64,000 nucleotides of DNA from Streptomyces viridiviolaceus (GTDB lineage: Bacteria > Actinomycetota > Actinomycetes > Streptomycetales > Streptomycetaceae), in assembly GCF_014650995.1 (NCBI RefSeq), contig NZ_BMWA01000002.1, positions 1 to 64,000 on the forward strand. The letters are read 5' to 3'. Positions 10,186-19,482 of the stretch are shown in pieces. The stretch's first letter is position 1, and each line of letters opens with the position of its first letter. Made by a program: the position numbers and the translations under genes. Under the pieces are notes generated by a model, which did no database searches, was not told where the DNA came from, and was given only the letters and a program-made list of their open reading frames with translations.

Positions 10186-10860
10186 ATGGTGCAGAAGGCC
10201 AAGATCCTCCTGGTCGATGACCGGCCGGAGAATCTGCTGGCGCTGGAGGCGATCCTCTCGGCGCTCGATCAGACGCTGGTGCGGGCATCGTCCGGGGAGG
10301 AAGCGCTCAAAGCACTGCTCACGGACGACTTCGCGGTCATTCTGCTGGACGTCCAGATGCCGGGCATGGACGGTTTCGAAACCGCGGCGCACATCAAGCG
10401 TCGGGAGCGGACCAGGGACATCCCGATCATCTTCCTCACCGCGATCAACCACGGACCGCACCACACCTTCCGCGGGTACGCGGCGGGCGCGGTCGACTAC
10501 ATCTCCAAGCCGTTCGACCCGTGGGTGCTGCGCGCGAAGGTCTCGGTCTTCGTCGAGCTGTACATGAAGAACTGCCAGCTGCGGGAGCAGGCGGCCCTGC
10601 TGCGGCTCCAGTTGGAGGGCGGCGGCAAGGCCGCGGGCGGTGAGGCGAAGGAGCCGGCCGGACTGCTCGCCGAGCTGTCGGCGCGGCTGGCGGCCGTGGA
10701 GGAGCAGGCCGAGGCGCTGTCCAAGCAGTTGAGTGACGAGTCGACCGACGCGGCGGCGGTGGCCACGGCGGCTCATCTGGAGCGCAAGCTCACGGGCTTG
10801 CGGCGGGCGCTGGACGCCCTGGAGCCGGGCTCCGCCGGAGACCAGACCGCGGTGAACTGA
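10186..10860 (+). CDS. osaB: OsaB: response regulator with C-terminal coiled coil
   Basis: The 224-residue product begins with a receiver domain (residues 1-125; ILLVDDRPEN, phospho-acceptor Asp about 55 in ILLDVQMPGMDG, Lys in YISKPFD). The remaining 95 residues are Ala/Glu/Leu-rich, predicted coiled coil, with no recognisable DNA-binding domain. ATG 10186 follows GAGGAGG by about 7 bases. It is the known partner of OsaA in S. coelicolor osmoadaptation. Output is probably through protein interaction rather than DNA binding. Confidence 0.85.
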   Translation: MVQKAKILLVDDRPENLLALEAILSALDQTLVRASSGEEALKALLTDDFAVILLDVQMPGMDGFETAAHIKRRERTRDIPIIFLTAINHGPHHTFRGYAAGAVDYISKPFDPWVLRAKVSVFVELYMKNCQLREQAALLRLQLEGGGKAAGGEAKEPAGLLAELSARLAAVEEQAEALSKQLSDESTDAAAVATAAHLERKLTGLRRALDALEPGSAGDQTAVN

Positions 10861-10989
10861 GGTCCGACGGTGGAGCGGCCCGTGAGGACACGTCAGAGCC
10901 CGTACCGGAAGCGTCAGTTCCGGGTCTTCGCGTGGACGACACGAACGGGTGAAGCAGTGGGCACGCGTGTCGACTGCCGTCTCCACCGG

Positions 10990-11005
10990 TAACCTCACAC
11001 CCATG
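10990..11005 (+). promoter_or_regulatory. Candidate leaderless promoter of ftsK
   Basis: TAACCT at 10990-10995 lies 7 bases before ATG 11003 and no Shine-Dalgarno is present. This spacing fits a -10 element driving a leaderless mRNA. Confidence 0.5.
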
Positions 11006-13765
11006 GCCTCACGTCCCTCCGCAGCCAAGAAGCAGCCCGCGAAGAAGGCGGCAGCTCCCGCGAAGGCTCCGGCGAAGAAGGCCGCTGCGAAGAAAGCCCC
11101 CGCGAAGAAGGCCCCTGCCAAGAAGGCCGTGGCGAAGAAGGCCGCGCCCAAACCGGCACCCAGCCCCACCGGGGGCGTCTACCGACTCGCACGCGCCCTC
11201 TGGCTGGGCCTCGCGCACGCCGTCGGCGCCGTGTTCCGCGGGATAGGCCAGGGTGCGAAGAACCTCGACCCGGCGCACCGCAAGGACGGCGTCGCGCTGC
11301 TGCTGCTCGGCATCGCGCTGATCGTCGCGGCGGGCACCTGGGCCGACCTGAAGGGCCCCGTCGGCGACCTCGTCGAGATCCTGGTGGCCGGCGCCTTCGG
11401 TCGGCTCGACCTCCTGGTGCCGATCCTGGTCGCGGTCATCGCCGTGCGTCTCATCCGGCACCCGGAGAAGCCCGAGGCCAACGGGCGGATCGTGATCGGG
11501 CTGTCCGCGCTGGTCATCGGTGTGCTCGGCCAGGTCCACATCGCCTGCGGCTCGCCCGCGCGCAGCGACGGCATGCAGGCCATAAGGGACGCCGGCGGCC
11601 TCATCGGCTGGGGCGCGGCGACTCCGCTGTCCGTCACGATGACCGACGTACTGGCCGTGCCGCTGCTCGTGCTGCTCACCGTCTTCGGGCTGCTGGTGGT
11701 CACCGCCACCCCGGTCAACGCCGTTCCGCAGCGGCTGCGGCAGCTCGGGGTGCGGCTCGGACTCGTGAGCGACCCGGTGGCCGACGAGTTCGGTGAGGAC
11801 GACGAGCGCTACGAGGAACAGTGGCGCGAGGCCCTGCCGGCGCGGCCCCGCAGGCGTGGCGGACCGGCTCCGGAGACGTACGACCCCGACGGCGCGGAGC
11901 AGGAGGCCCTCGCCCGGCGTCGCGGCCGGCCCCGGCGGTCCGCCGTGCCGCAGCCCGACATGAACCGGCCGATGGACGCCGTGGACGTCGCCGCCGCGGC
12001 CGCCGCCGCGCTGGACGGTGCCGTGCTGCACGGGATGCCGCCCTCGCCGCTGGTCGCCGACCTCACCCAGGGCGTGAGCGTGGGGGACCGCGAGCCGACG
12101 ACGCCGACGCCCGTCCCGGCGGCCCGGCCCCAGCCGGGCAAGCCCAAGCAGGAGAAGCCCAAGCAGGAGGAGAAGCCCAAGCAGGACAAGCTGCCGGAGG
12201 ACAAGCCCACGTCGGCGGTCCCCGACCTCACGAAGTCCCCGCCCGTCGAGGAGCGCGAGCTGCCGCCGCGCGCCGAACAGCTCCAGCTGTCCGGCGACAT
12301 CACCTACTCCCTGCCGTCCCTCGACCTGCTCACGCGCGGCGGCCCCGGCAAGGCCCGCAGCGCCGCCAACGACGCCATCGTCGACTCGCTCACCACGGTG
12401 TTCACCGAGTTCAAGGTCGACGCCCGCGTCACCGGCTTCACCCGCGGGCCGACGGTCACCCGCTACGAGGTCGAGCTGGGACCCGCCGTGAAGGTCGAGC
12501 GGATCACCGCGCTGACCAAGAACATCGCCTACGCCGTCGCCAGCCCCGACGTACGGATCATCAGCCCGATCCCCGGCAAGTCCGCGGTCGGCATCGAGAT
12601 CCCGAACACCGACCGCGAGATGGTCAACCTCGGCGACGTCCTCCGGCTGGCGGAGTCCGCCGAGGACGACGACCCGATGCTGGTCGCCTTCGGCAAGGAC
12701 GTCGAGGGCGGCTACGTCATGCACTCGCTGGCGAAGATGCCGCACATGCTGGTCGCCGGTGCCACCGGCTCCGGCAAGTCGTCCTGCATCAACTGTCTGA
12801 TCACGTCGGTCATGATGCGGGCGACGCCCGAGGACGTCCGGATGATCCTGGTCGACCCCAAGCGCGTGGAGCTCACCGCCTACGAGGGCATCCCGCACCT
12901 GATCACACCGATCATCACCAACCCGAAGCGGGCCGCCGAGGCGCTGCAGTGGGTCGTACGGGAGATGGACCTCCGCTACGACGACCTCGCCGCCTACGGC
13001 TACCGGCACATCGACGACTTCAACCGGGCGGTGCGCGAGGGCAAGGTCAAGCCGCCCGAGGGCAGTGAGCGCGAGCTCCAGCCGTACCCCTACCTTCTGG
13101 TGATCGTCGACGAGCTGGCCGACCTGATGATGGTCGCGCCGCGTGACGTCGAGGACGCGATCGTGCGGATCACGCAGCTCGCGCGCGCGGCCGGCATCCA
13201 CCTGGTGCTCGCCACCCAGCGGCCGTCCGTCGACGTCGTCACCGGCCTCATCAAGGCGAACGTGCCCTCCCGGCTGGCCTTCGCCACCTCCTCGCTGGCC
13301 GACTCCCGCGTCATCCTCGACCAGCCCGGCGCGGAGAAGCTGATCGGCAAGGGCGACGGCCTCTTCCTGCCGATGGGCGCGAACAAGCCGACCCGTATGC
13401 AGGGCGCCTTCGTGACCGAGGAGGAGGTCGCGGTCGTCGTCCAGCACTGCAAGGACCAGATGGCGCCCGTCTTCCGGGACGACGTCGTCGTCGGCACCAA
13501 GCAGAAGAAGGAGATCGACGAGGACATCGGCGACGACCTCGACCTGCTGTGCCAGGCGGCCGAGCTGGTCGTCTCCACGCAGTTCGGGTCGACCTCCATG
13601 CTCCAGCGCAAGCTGCGCGTCGGCTTCGCCAAGGCCGGGCGCCTGATGGACCTCATGGAGTCGCGGAACATCGTCGGGCCGAGCGAAGGCTCAAAGGCGC
13701 GTGACGTTCTTGTGAAGCCCGACGAGCTGGACGGCGTGCTCGCGGTGATCCGGGGGGAGTCTTAG
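11003..13765 (+). CDS. ftsK: DNA translocase FtsK/SpoIIIE
   Basis: The 920-residue product is the membrane-anchored, ATP-driven DNA pump that clears chromosomes from sporulation septa. Order: an Ala/Lys-rich tail (residues 1-55, repeated AKKAP units), four membrane segments (about 90-260, e.g. VALLLLGIALIVAA and LLVLLTVFGLLVV), a charged linker with KPKQE repeats, the motor with Walker A ATGSGKSS (about 585) and Walker B LLVIVDELADLMM (about 700), and a C-terminal gamma winged helix. The histone-H1-like tail is basic and could touch DNA. ATG 11003 is preferred over 10949 because of the nearby -10 element and the clean tail start. The stop codon is TAG. Confidence 0.92.
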   Translation: MASRPSAAKKQPAKKAAAPAKAPAKKAAAKKAPAKKAPAKKAVAKKAAPKPAPSPTGGVYRLARALWLGLAHAVGAVFRGIGQGAKNLDPAHRKDGVALLLLGIALIVAAGTWADLKGPVGDLVEILVAGAFGRLDLLVPILVAVIAVRLIRHPEKPEANGRIVIGLSALVIGVLGQVHIACGSPARSDGMQAIRDAGGLIGWGAATPLSVTMTDVLAVPLLVLLTVFGLLVVTATPVNAVPQRLRQLGVRLGLVSDPVADEFGEDDERYEEQWREALPARPRRRGGPAPETYDPDGAEQEALARRRGRPRRSAVPQPDMNRPMDAVDVAAAAAAALDGAVLHGMPPSPLVADLTQGVSVGDREPTTPTPVPAARPQPGKPKQEKPKQEEKPKQDKLPEDKPTSAVPDLTKSPPVEERELPPRAEQLQLSGDITYSLPSLDLLTRGGPGKARSAANDAIVDSLTTVFTEFKVDARVTGFTRGPTVTRYEVELGPAVKVERITALTKNIAYAVASPDVRIISPIPGKSAVGIEIPNTDREMVNLGDVLRLAESAEDDDPMLVAFGKDVEGGYVMHSLAKMPHMLVAGATGSGKSSCINCLITSVMMRATPEDVRMILVDPKRVELTAYEGIPHLITPIITNPKRAAEALQWVVREMDLRYDDLAAYGYRHIDDFNRAVREGKVKPPEGSERELQPYPYLLVIVDELADLMMVAPRDVEDAIVRITQLARAAGIHLVLATQRPSVDVVTGLIKANVPSRLAFATSSLADSRVILDQPGAEKLIGKGDGLFLPMGANKPTRMQGAFVTEEEVAVVVQHCKDQMAPVFRDDVVVGTKQKKEIDEDIGDDLDLLCQAAELVVSTQFGSTSMLQRKLRVGFAKAGRLMDLMESRNIVGPSEGSKARDVLVKPDELDGVLAVIRGES

Positions 13766-14036
13766 GGGTAGGGAGGGACCGTACGCGGGGATCGCCTCGT
13801 TGGGCGAGCCGCGACGGCCGAGTGGCCGATCGTGACTCATCCGTAAGGGACCATTGAGCAACCGTTTCCCCTAGACGCACGTCAAGTTGAGGGAAGCGAC
13901 AAAGAGGTAGCGCACCATCGGGATGCCGGGCCATTCCGATGGCGTACGAAGTGCCACCGCCCGGATGCCCCACCCGTTCGCACCCCCCTAGACTGAACGT
14001 CCAGCACAGGCGGCTATACGCTCGAAAGGCGCCCCC

Positions 14037-14873
14037 GTGTCCAACGGCAACTCCCCCGAAGACGAGCGTCCGTTCGAAGACGTTTCCGAGGAAGCCCGCC
14101 CCTCCATCGGTCGTGCCCTGCAGCAGGCGCGCATCGCCGCCGGGTTGACCGTCGACGACATCAGCACCGCCACCCGTGTCCGTATCGCCATCGTGCACGC
14201 CATCGAGGCGGACGACTTCACCCCCTGCGGCGGGGACGTCTACGCCCGGGGGCACATCCGGACCCTGGCCAAGGCCGTGCAGCTCGACCCGGCCCCGCTG
14301 CTCGCCCAGTTCGACACCGAGCACGGCGGACGCCCGGCCCCGACCCCCGCCGCACCCCTGTTCGAGGCGGAACGCATCCGTCCCGAACGGCGCGGACCCA
14401 ACTGGACCGCGGCCATGGTCGCCGCGATCGTCGCCGTGATCGGCTTCGTCGGGTTCACGGTGTTCAAGGGCGGCGACGGCGGCTCCGAGGCGCAGGTGGC
14501 CGAAGGGGCCCAGCCGACCGCCGGCAAGTCCGCCTCGCCGAGCCCGACGGCGAAGAAGCCGGCCGACCCGAAGCCGGACCCGACCGACAGCGCCATTGCC
14601 GCCGCGCCCCGGGACAAGGTGACCGTCCAGGTCAGCGCCACCGACGGCCGCAGCTGGATCTCCGCGAAGGACCACAACGGCCGACTCCTCTTCGACGGGC
14701 TGCTCAAGCAGGGCGAGTCCAAGACCTTCCAGGACAACGAGAAGGTCAACCTCGTGCTGGGCGACGCCGGCGCGATCCAGCTGTACGTGAACGGCAAGAA
14801 GATCGACGACGACTTCCAGCCGGGGGCCGTGGAGCGGCTGACGTACACGAAGGGCGACCCGCAGGTCGGATGA
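14037..14873 (+). CDS. RodZ-like membrane protein with N-terminal helix-turn-helix
   Basis: The 278-residue product has a HTH_25 (Cro/RodZ) domain at about 20-95 (ALQQARIAAGLTVDDIS), one membrane helix at about 120-142 (MVAAIVAVIGFVGFTVF), a Pro/Ala/Lys-rich linker and a C-terminal DUF4115-type beta domain outside the cell (WISAKDHNGRLLFDGLL). This is the layout of RodZ, which links MreB and cell-wall growth in rods. Its role in Streptomyces is unclear. GTG 14037 follows a weak GAAAGG. A TATACGCT -10 candidate lies at about 14014. Confidence 0.8.
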   Translation: MSNGNSPEDERPFEDVSEEARPSIGRALQQARIAAGLTVDDISTATRVRIAIVHAIEADDFTPCGGDVYARGHIRTLAKAVQLDPAPLLAQFDTEHGGRPAPTPAAPLFEAERIRPERRGPNWTAAMVAAIVAVIGFVGFTVFKGGDGGSEAQVAEGAQPTAGKSASPSPTAKKPADPKPDPTDSAIAAAPRDKVTVQVSATDGRSWISAKDHNGRLLFDGLLKQGESKTFQDNEKVNLVLGDAGAIQLYVNGKKIDDDFQPGAVERLTYTKGDPQVG

Positions 14874-14917
14874 GAGGCCCCGAAAGGGCGAGCGCTCACG
14901 GGACCGGCCGGGATCGG

Positions 14918-14979
14918 CAGGGCCTGTCCGGCGGATCAGGCCGAGCGTGACCTCGGCCTGATCCGCCGGACAGGCCCTG
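14918..14979. terminator. Perfect 28-bp hairpin between the rodZ-like gene and rimO
   Basis: Left arm 14918-14945 and right arm 14952-14979 are exact reverse complements around a 6-base CGTGAC loop. There is no T-run, which is usual for Streptomyces terminators. It lies 45 bases after the RodZ-like stop and 47 bases before rimO. Confidence 0.8.
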
Positions 14980-15012
14980 ACCCCGTCGACGTGGGGTGTC
15001 GGCGGGACGAAG

Positions 15013-15028
15013 TACTCTTGAGCCCATG
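15013..15028 (+). promoter_or_regulatory. Candidate leaderless promoter of rimO
   Basis: TACTCT at 15013-15018 is 7 bases before ATG 15026. Only a weak GAG precedes the start codon, so a leaderless transcript is likely. Confidence 0.5.
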
Positions 15029-16498
15029 CCTGAACGCCGTACCGTCGCACTCGTCACCCTTGGCTGCGCCCGTAACGAGGTGGACTCCGAGGAGCTCGCA
15101 GGCCGTTTGGAGGCGGACGGCTGGCAGCTCGTGGAGGACGCCGAGGAAGCGGACGTCGCCGTCGTGAACACGTGCGGCTTCGTCGAGGCCGCCAAGAAGG
15201 ACTCCGTCGACGCCCTCCTGGAGGCCAACGACCTCAAGGGACACGGCAGAACTCAGGCCGTCGTGGCGGTGGGCTGCATGGCCGAGCGGTACGGCAAGGA
15301 ACTCGCCGAGGCCCTCCCCGAGGCCGACGGCGTGCTCGGCTTCGACGACTACGCCGACATCTCCGACCGCCTCCAGACCATTCTGAACGGCGGCGTCCAC
15401 GCCCCGCACACCCCGCGCGACCGGCGCAAGCTGCTTCCGATCAGCCCCGCCGAGCGGCAGGAGGCCGGTGCCTCGGTCGCGCTGCCGGGGCACGGCCCGA
15501 CCGACCTCCCGGAGGGCGTCGCCCCCGCCTCCGGGCCGCGCGCGCCCCTGCGGCGGCGCCTGGACGGCTCCCCCGTGGCCTCCGTGAAGCTGGCCTCCGG
15601 CTGCGACCGGCGCTGCTCCTTCTGCGCCATTCCCTCCTTCCGTGGCTCCTTCATCTCGCGCCGCCCGAGCGACGTGCTGAACGAGACCCGGTGGCTGGCC
15701 GAGCAGGGCGTGAAGGAGGTCATGCTGGTCTCCGAGAACAACACCTCCTACGGCAAGGACCTCGGCGACATCCGCCTGCTGGAGTCACTGCTGCCCGAGC
15801 TCGCCGAGGTCGACGGCATCGAACGCGTGCGCGTCAGCTACCTCCAGCCGGCCGAGATGCGCCCGGGGCTGATCGACGTACTGACCTCGACCCCCAAGGT
15901 CGTCCCGTACTTCGACCTGTCCTTCCAGCACTCCGCGCCGAACGTGCTGCGTGCCATGCGCCGCTTCGGCGACACCGACCGCTTCCTGGAGCTGCTCGAC
16001 ACCATCCGGGGCAAGGCCCCCGAGGCCGGTGTGCGCTCCAACTTCATCGTGGGCTTCCCCGGCGAGTCCGAGGCCGACCTCGCCGAGCTGGAGCGGTTCC
16101 TGAACCACGCGCGGCTCGACGCCATCGGCGTCTTCGGCTACTCCGACGAGGAGGGCACCGAGGCGGCGACCTACGAGGACAAGCTCGACGAGGACGTCGT
16201 CGCCGAGCGGCTGGCACGTGTATCCCGGCTGGCCGAGGAACTCGTCTCGCAGCGGGCCGAGGAGCGCGTCGGCTCCACCGTACGGGTGCTCGTGGAGTCC
16301 GTGGACGAGGAGGAGGGCGTGTACGGCCGTGCGGCGCACCAGGCCCCGGAGACGGACGGGCAGGTGCTGCTCACGAGCGGCGAAGGTTTGAGTGTCGGTC
16401 GTATGGTCGACGCGAAGGTGGTCGGTACGGAAGGTGTCGACCTGGTGGCCGAGCCGCTGCGGGGCTCGCTCGGGTGGAGTGAGGAGGCGGACAGATGA
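15026..16498 (+). CDS. rimO: Ribosomal protein S12 methylthiotransferase RimO
   Basis: The 490-residue radical-SAM enzyme adds a methylthio group to an aspartate of ribosomal protein S12. The N-terminal MTTase domain carries the second-cluster cysteines ([31 protein letters not shown]). The radical-SAM core has CDRRCSFC, followed by [11 protein letters not shown], and a TRAM domain ends the protein. An Ala/Pro/Arg-rich linker of about 40 residues sits between the first two domains. ATG 15026 is chosen; the frame opens 30 bases earlier without support. It overlaps pgsA by 4 bases, so rimO-pgsA-cinA are co-transcribed. Confidence 0.95.
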   Translation: MPERRTVALVTLGCARNEVDSEELAGRLEADGWQLVEDAEEADVAVVNTCGFVEAAKKDSVDALLEANDLKGHGRTQAVVAVGCMAERYGKELAEALPEADGVLGFDDYADISDRLQTILNGGVHAPHTPRDRRKLLPISPAERQEAGASVALPGHGPTDLPEGVAPASGPRAPLRRRLDGSPVASVKLASGCDRRCSFCAIPSFRGSFISRRPSDVLNETRWLAEQGVKEVMLVSENNTSYGKDLGDIRLLESLLPELAEVDGIERVRVSYLQPAEMRPGLIDVLTSTPKVVPYFDLSFQHSAPNVLRAMRRFGDTDRFLELLDTIRGKAPEAGVRSNFIVGFPGESEADLAELERFLNHARLDAIGVFGYSDEEGTEAATYEDKLDEDVVAERLARVSRLAEELVSQRAEERVGSTVRVLVESVDEEEGVYGRAAHQAPETDGQVLLTSGEGLSVGRMVDAKVVGTEGVDLVAEPLRGSLGWSEEADR

Positions 16499-17265
16499 CG
16501 GGAGTCCCGGCGTCCGCGGCGGGAGGCTCCTCCGGCGCGCGGAGGGCCGGTTCGCGCACGGCATCGGGCGTCGCCCAGGGGGCGGCGGAGCGTACGGCTG
16601 ACGGGGCCGCCGAGCGCGGGTCCGGCGAGGGCGGTGGCGCGGGACGGGGCGGAAAGATCGCTGCCGCGGCCGTCAACCAGGCGAGCGTCTGGAACGTCGC
16701 CAATCTGCTGACGATGCTCCGCCTGATCCTCGTGCCGGGGTTCGTCGCGCTGATGCTCGGCAACGGCGGCTACGACCCGGCCTGGCGCTCGTTCGCCTGG
16801 GCGGCCTTCGCCATCGCCATGATCACCGACCTCTTCGACGGTCATCTGGCCCGTACCTACAACCTCGTGACCGACTTCGGGAAGATCGCCGACCCCATAG
16901 CCGACAAGGCGATCATGGGGGCGGCGCTGATCTGTCTCTCCGCCCTGGGCGACCTGCCGTGGTGGGTGACGGCCGTCATCCTCGGCCGGGAACTCGGCAT
17001 CACCCTGCTGCGTTTTCTCGTCATTCGGTACGGAGTCATCCCCGCCAGCCGCGGCGGCAAGCTCAAGACCCTCACCCAAGGGGTGGCCGTCGGCATGTAC
17101 GTGCTGGCATTGACGGGGCCCCTGGCGACCCTGAGGTTCTGGGTGATGGCCGTGGCGGTCGTCCTGACCGTCGTGACGGGGCTGGACTACGTGAGACAGG
17201 CCATTGTGCTGCGCAGGCAGGGAATCGCCGAGCGCCGCGCGGCGTTGAAGGAGACGAAAGCTTGA
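16495..17265 (+). CDS. pgsA: CDP-diacylglycerol-glycerol-3-phosphate 3-phosphatidyltransferase
   Basis: The 256-residue membrane enzyme makes phosphatidylglycerophosphate from CDP-diacylglycerol. The CDP-alcohol phosphotransferase signature is complete (DGHLAR, then G and two Asp in [11 protein letters not shown]). About five membrane helices follow the start of the conserved region at [12 protein letters not shown]. The first 60 residues are a Gly/Ala/Ser/Arg-rich extension that is not part of the family core, so a later start is conceivable. However, ATG 16495 overlaps the rimO stop as ATGA, which supports it. cinA overlaps its end. Confidence 0.9.
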   Translation: MTGVPASAAGGSSGARRAGSRTASGVAQGAAERTADGAAERGSGEGGGAGRGGKIAAAAVNQASVWNVANLLTMLRLILVPGFVALMLGNGGYDPAWRSFAWAAFAIAMITDLFDGHLARTYNLVTDFGKIADPIADKAIMGAALICLSALGDLPWWVTAVILGRELGITLLRFLVIRYGVIPASRGGKLKTLTQGVAVGMYVLALTGPLATLRFWVMAVAVVLTVVTGLDYVRQAIVLRRQGIAERRAALKETKA

Positions 17266-17807
17266 GTTCCACGGCCGCCGATGTGGTGCGACTACTCACG
17301 GTGAAGGGCGAGACCCTCGCCGTCGCCGAGTCGTTGACCGGTGGCCTGGTGGCGGCGCGGCTCACGGCCGTCCCCGGGGCCTCCAAGGCGTTCCGGGGAT
17401 CGGTCACCGCCTACGCCACGGAGCTCAAGCGGGAGCTGCTCGGCGTCGACGCCACGTTGCTCGCCGCACGGGGTGCGGTCGATCCGCAGGTCGCGGCCCA
17501 GATGGCGGCAGGGGTGCGGAAGGCGTTGGGCGCCGACTGGGGCATCGCGACGACGGGCGTCGCCGGCCCCGAACCACAGGACGGGCAGCCCGTCGGAACG
17601 GTCTTCGTGGCCGTCGACGGACCGTTCGGATCGGATTCCGGTTCCGCCTCTGGCGGAAAAGTGGAGGCCCTGCGGTTGAACGGCGACCGCGAGGAAATTC
17701 GTATGGAGAGTGTACGGAGCGTACTCGCACTCCTCTTGGCGGAGCTTGCGGGCGAACAGACTGGGAATGAGCGGGCACAGGATACGGAACAGAACGGGGG
17801 GTTTTGA
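17262..17807 (+). CDS. cinA: CinA C-terminal-domain protein (nicotinamide-nucleotide amidase type)
   Basis: The 181-residue protein is a stand-alone CinA C-terminal domain (PncC family), which deamidates nicotinamide mononucleotide for NAD recycling. Motifs AESLTGGLVAARLT, YATELKRELLGV and IATTGVAGP are present. A UUG start at 17262 overlaps the pgsA stop, with GGAG 8-9 bases upstream. The tail after about residue 165 is charged and unconserved. The order pgsA-cinA-clgR also occurs in corynebacteria and related actinobacteria. Confidence 0.88.
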   Translation: MSSTAADVVRLLTVKGETLAVAESLTGGLVAARLTAVPGASKAFRGSVTAYATELKRELLGVDATLLAARGAVDPQVAAQMAAGVRKALGADWGIATTGVAGPEPQDGQPVGTVFVAVDGPFGSDSGSASGGKVEALRLNGDREEIRMESVRSVLALLLAELAGEQTGNERAQDTEQNGGF

Positions 17808-17916
17808 TGTTTGCAGCCCTGAGTGAACACGACATCGCTCCCCGCACGGCCGCAGCGCAAGGCGGTACGGTGGGGCGTGAAGGATGCGGTTACGCGGTCC
17901 GAGGAGGGAGCCACCG

Positions 17917-18297
17917 ATGATTCTGCTCCGTCGCCTGCTGGGTGACGTGCTGCGTCGGCAGCGCCAACGCCAGGGCCGTACTCTGCGCGAAGTCTCCTCG
18001 TCCGCCCGAGTCTCACTCGGCTATCTCTCCGAGGTGGAGCGGGGGCAGAAGGAGGCTTCCTCCGAGCTGCTCTCCGCCATCTGCGACGCGCTGGACGTAC
18101 GGATGTCAGAGCTCATGCGGGAAGTGAGCGACGAACTCGCCCTCGCCGAGCTGGCCCAGTCGGCTGCGGCCACCCCCAGCGAATCCGTGCCCACGCCGGT
18201 TCGTCCGATGCTGGGCTCCGTGTCGGTGACGGGTGTGCCGCCGGAACGGGTGACCATCAAGGCGCCCGCCGAAGCGGTCGACGTCGTCGCCGCCTGA
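17917..18297 (+). CDS. clgR: ClgR: transcriptional activator of clp protease and lon genes
   Basis: The 126-residue XRE-family regulator has its HTH at about 12-70 ([20 protein letters not shown], then [13 protein letters not shown]). It sits immediately downstream of pgsA-cinA, the position of clgR in actinobacteria. It ends in VDVVAA. In S. lividans the two C-terminal alanines of ClgR make it a Clp protease substrate, so the same feedback is likely here. ATG 17917 has GAGGAGGGAG about 6 bases upstream. A terminator follows. Confidence 0.85.
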   Translation: MILLRRLLGDVLRRQRQRQGRTLREVSSSARVSLGYLSEVERGQKEASSELLSAICDALDVRMSELMREVSDELALAELAQSAAATPSESVPTPVRPMLGSVSVTGVPPERVTIKAPAEAVDVVAA

Positions 18298-18375
18298 GTC
18301 CGAGCGCGCGTGCGCGCAGGCGTACGCGTCCGAAGCCGACGAGGCACCGAAGAGGTGCGTGAGGCCCCGGCTGGG

Positions 18376-18414
18376 GCTCCTCCGGGAGACCGGAGGGGCG
18401 CGGTCGGGGTTTTT
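18376..18414 (+). terminator. Terminator after clgR
   Basis: A 10-bp stem with one G-T wobble (GCTCCTCCGG with CCGGAGGGGC) around a GAGA loop is followed 11-15 bases later by a run of five T. It lies about 80 bases after the clgR stop. Confidence 0.65.
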
Positions 18415-18520
18415 GCGTGCGCGTAAGAGCCTGCCTGGGGGTTTCGCCCGGTTTGCCGGTCCGTGGCGCTGCGGTCATCGTGGAGGGACATGGCCGGGGG
18501 GTGAACCGACGGAGGCGTGG

Positions 18521-18991
18521 ATGTACGTCGTGAAGAGCCCGTTGTCCGACGCGAACCTGAAGACGGTGTCCGAGGCGCTGCAGGGTGCCCTCGTCGACCT
18601 GGTGGACCTCGCCCTCGTGGCCAAGCAGATCCACTGGAACGTGGTCGGCCCGCGCTTCCGTTCGGTTCACCTGCAGCTCGACGAGGTCGTCGACACGGCC
18701 CGTACGCACTCCGACACCGTGGCCGAGCGGGCCTCGGCGCTGGGGGTGCCTCCGGACGGGCGGGCCGCGACGGTGGCCGTCGGCAGCGGCATCGGAGTGA
18801 CACCCGAGGGATGGGTCGACGACACCGCCGCCGTGCAGGCCCTCGTGGACGCGCTGGGCGCGCTGATCGCCCGGATGCGGGAACGGATCGCGGCGACCGG
18901 GGAACCGGACCCCGTGACCCAGGACATCTTCATCCAGGTCACCGCGGACCTCGAGAAGCAGCGCTGGATGTTTCAGGCGGCGAACGGGTGA
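18521..18991 (+). CDS. dps: Dps-family ferritin-like DNA-protection protein
   Basis: The 156-residue protein has the Dps fold. The ferroxidase residues are in KQIHWNVVGPRF and HLQLDEVVDTARTHSDTVAERA, and the C-terminal helix ends QRWMFQAANG. Dps dodecamers oxidise and store iron and compact the nucleoid. This position (after clgR) matches, by recall, the S. coelicolor paralogue called DpsB (SCO5756). It has only short tails beyond the core. ATG 18521 follows GGAGG by about 6 bases. Confidence 0.9.
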   Translation: MYVVKSPLSDANLKTVSEALQGALVDLVDLALVAKQIHWNVVGPRFRSVHLQLDEVVDTARTHSDTVAERASALGVPPDGRAATVAVGSGIGVTPEGWVDDTAAVQALVDALGALIARMRERIAATGEPDPVTQDIFIQVTADLEKQRWMFQAANG

Positions 18992-19057
18992 GGCGGGCGC
19001 GGGAGACGGCCCGCGAGCGGTGACCTCCAGCGCGCCTCGTCCGTGGGGAGCCGCCGT

Positions 19058-19354
19058 ATGACGTCGGGCTGGGAGTGCCGTGCCGTGTCGTGGCGAACAG
19101 TGCGCCGGGGGGCCGCGCTGGGGCTGGGTGCGCTGTGGTGGTGGGCCGTACTGCGACTGGTGCTGGCGCCCGGTGCGGGGGTGGTCGAGGCGGGGGTCGC
19201 GGTCGGTGGGTGGGGGCTGAGCGTGTTGCCGGTGCACTGCGTGCCGAAGGGGCGGGCGACGGGGGCCGTCGGTACCGGGCGGCTGCTGAGGGCCCTGGTC
19301 GCCTCTGCCGGCTCAGGTACCCGTCCGGGGCCGGGGTCCGGGCCGTCCGCGTGA
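19058..19354 (+). CDS. Small putative membrane protein
   Basis: The 98-residue product is predicted to have two hydrophobic segments (about 12-45, ALGLGALWWWAVLRLVLAPG, and about 45-65, VVEAGVAVGGWGLSVLPVH) and a Gly/Arg-rich tail. ATG 19058 has GGGGAG 7 bases upstream. The last 40 bases overlap, in the opposite direction, the decayed fragment at 19313-19482, so the tail may be a by-product of that junction. I do not recognise a family. Confidence 0.55.
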   Translation: MTSGWECRAVSWRTVRRGAALGLGALWWWAVLRLVLAPGAGVVEAGVAVGGWGLSVLPVHCVPKGRATGAVGTGRLLRALVASAGSGTRPGPGSGPSA

Positions 19355-19482
19355 CCGGGCCGCCACCGCCCCGGCGATGCCGCCGGCCCGTTGGTACGCC
19401 TCCACGGTGAGCACCGGTCCGCTGCGCTCCTGCCTCGTGGCGAGCAACGCGTGGAGCAGAGCGGCAGCGCACCGGGCTCGCA
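19313..19482 (-). pseudogene. Decayed nSTAND1-type NTPase fragment (one-base frameshift)
   Basis: Read on the minus strand, one frame gives CEPGALPL up to about 19465. One missing base later the next frame gives LLHALLATRQERS and LTVEAYQRAGGIAGAV before a TGA at 19313. The joined text matches the signature of nSTAND1 domains in WD40/SARP-type proteins (usually EPGALPLLSHALLATW, then LTVEGYRAAGGI). Both ends of the parent gene are gone. A further 90 bases upstream to the nei2 stop stay open in the first frame (VDEQGIHLADRLTQ), but I cannot assign them. Confidence 0.5.

Noticed and set aside
10870..10940. Small hairpin CCGGAA/TTCCGG after osaB as terminator
   Set aside because: Only 6 bp with no extension or T-run; too weak to report as a terminator.
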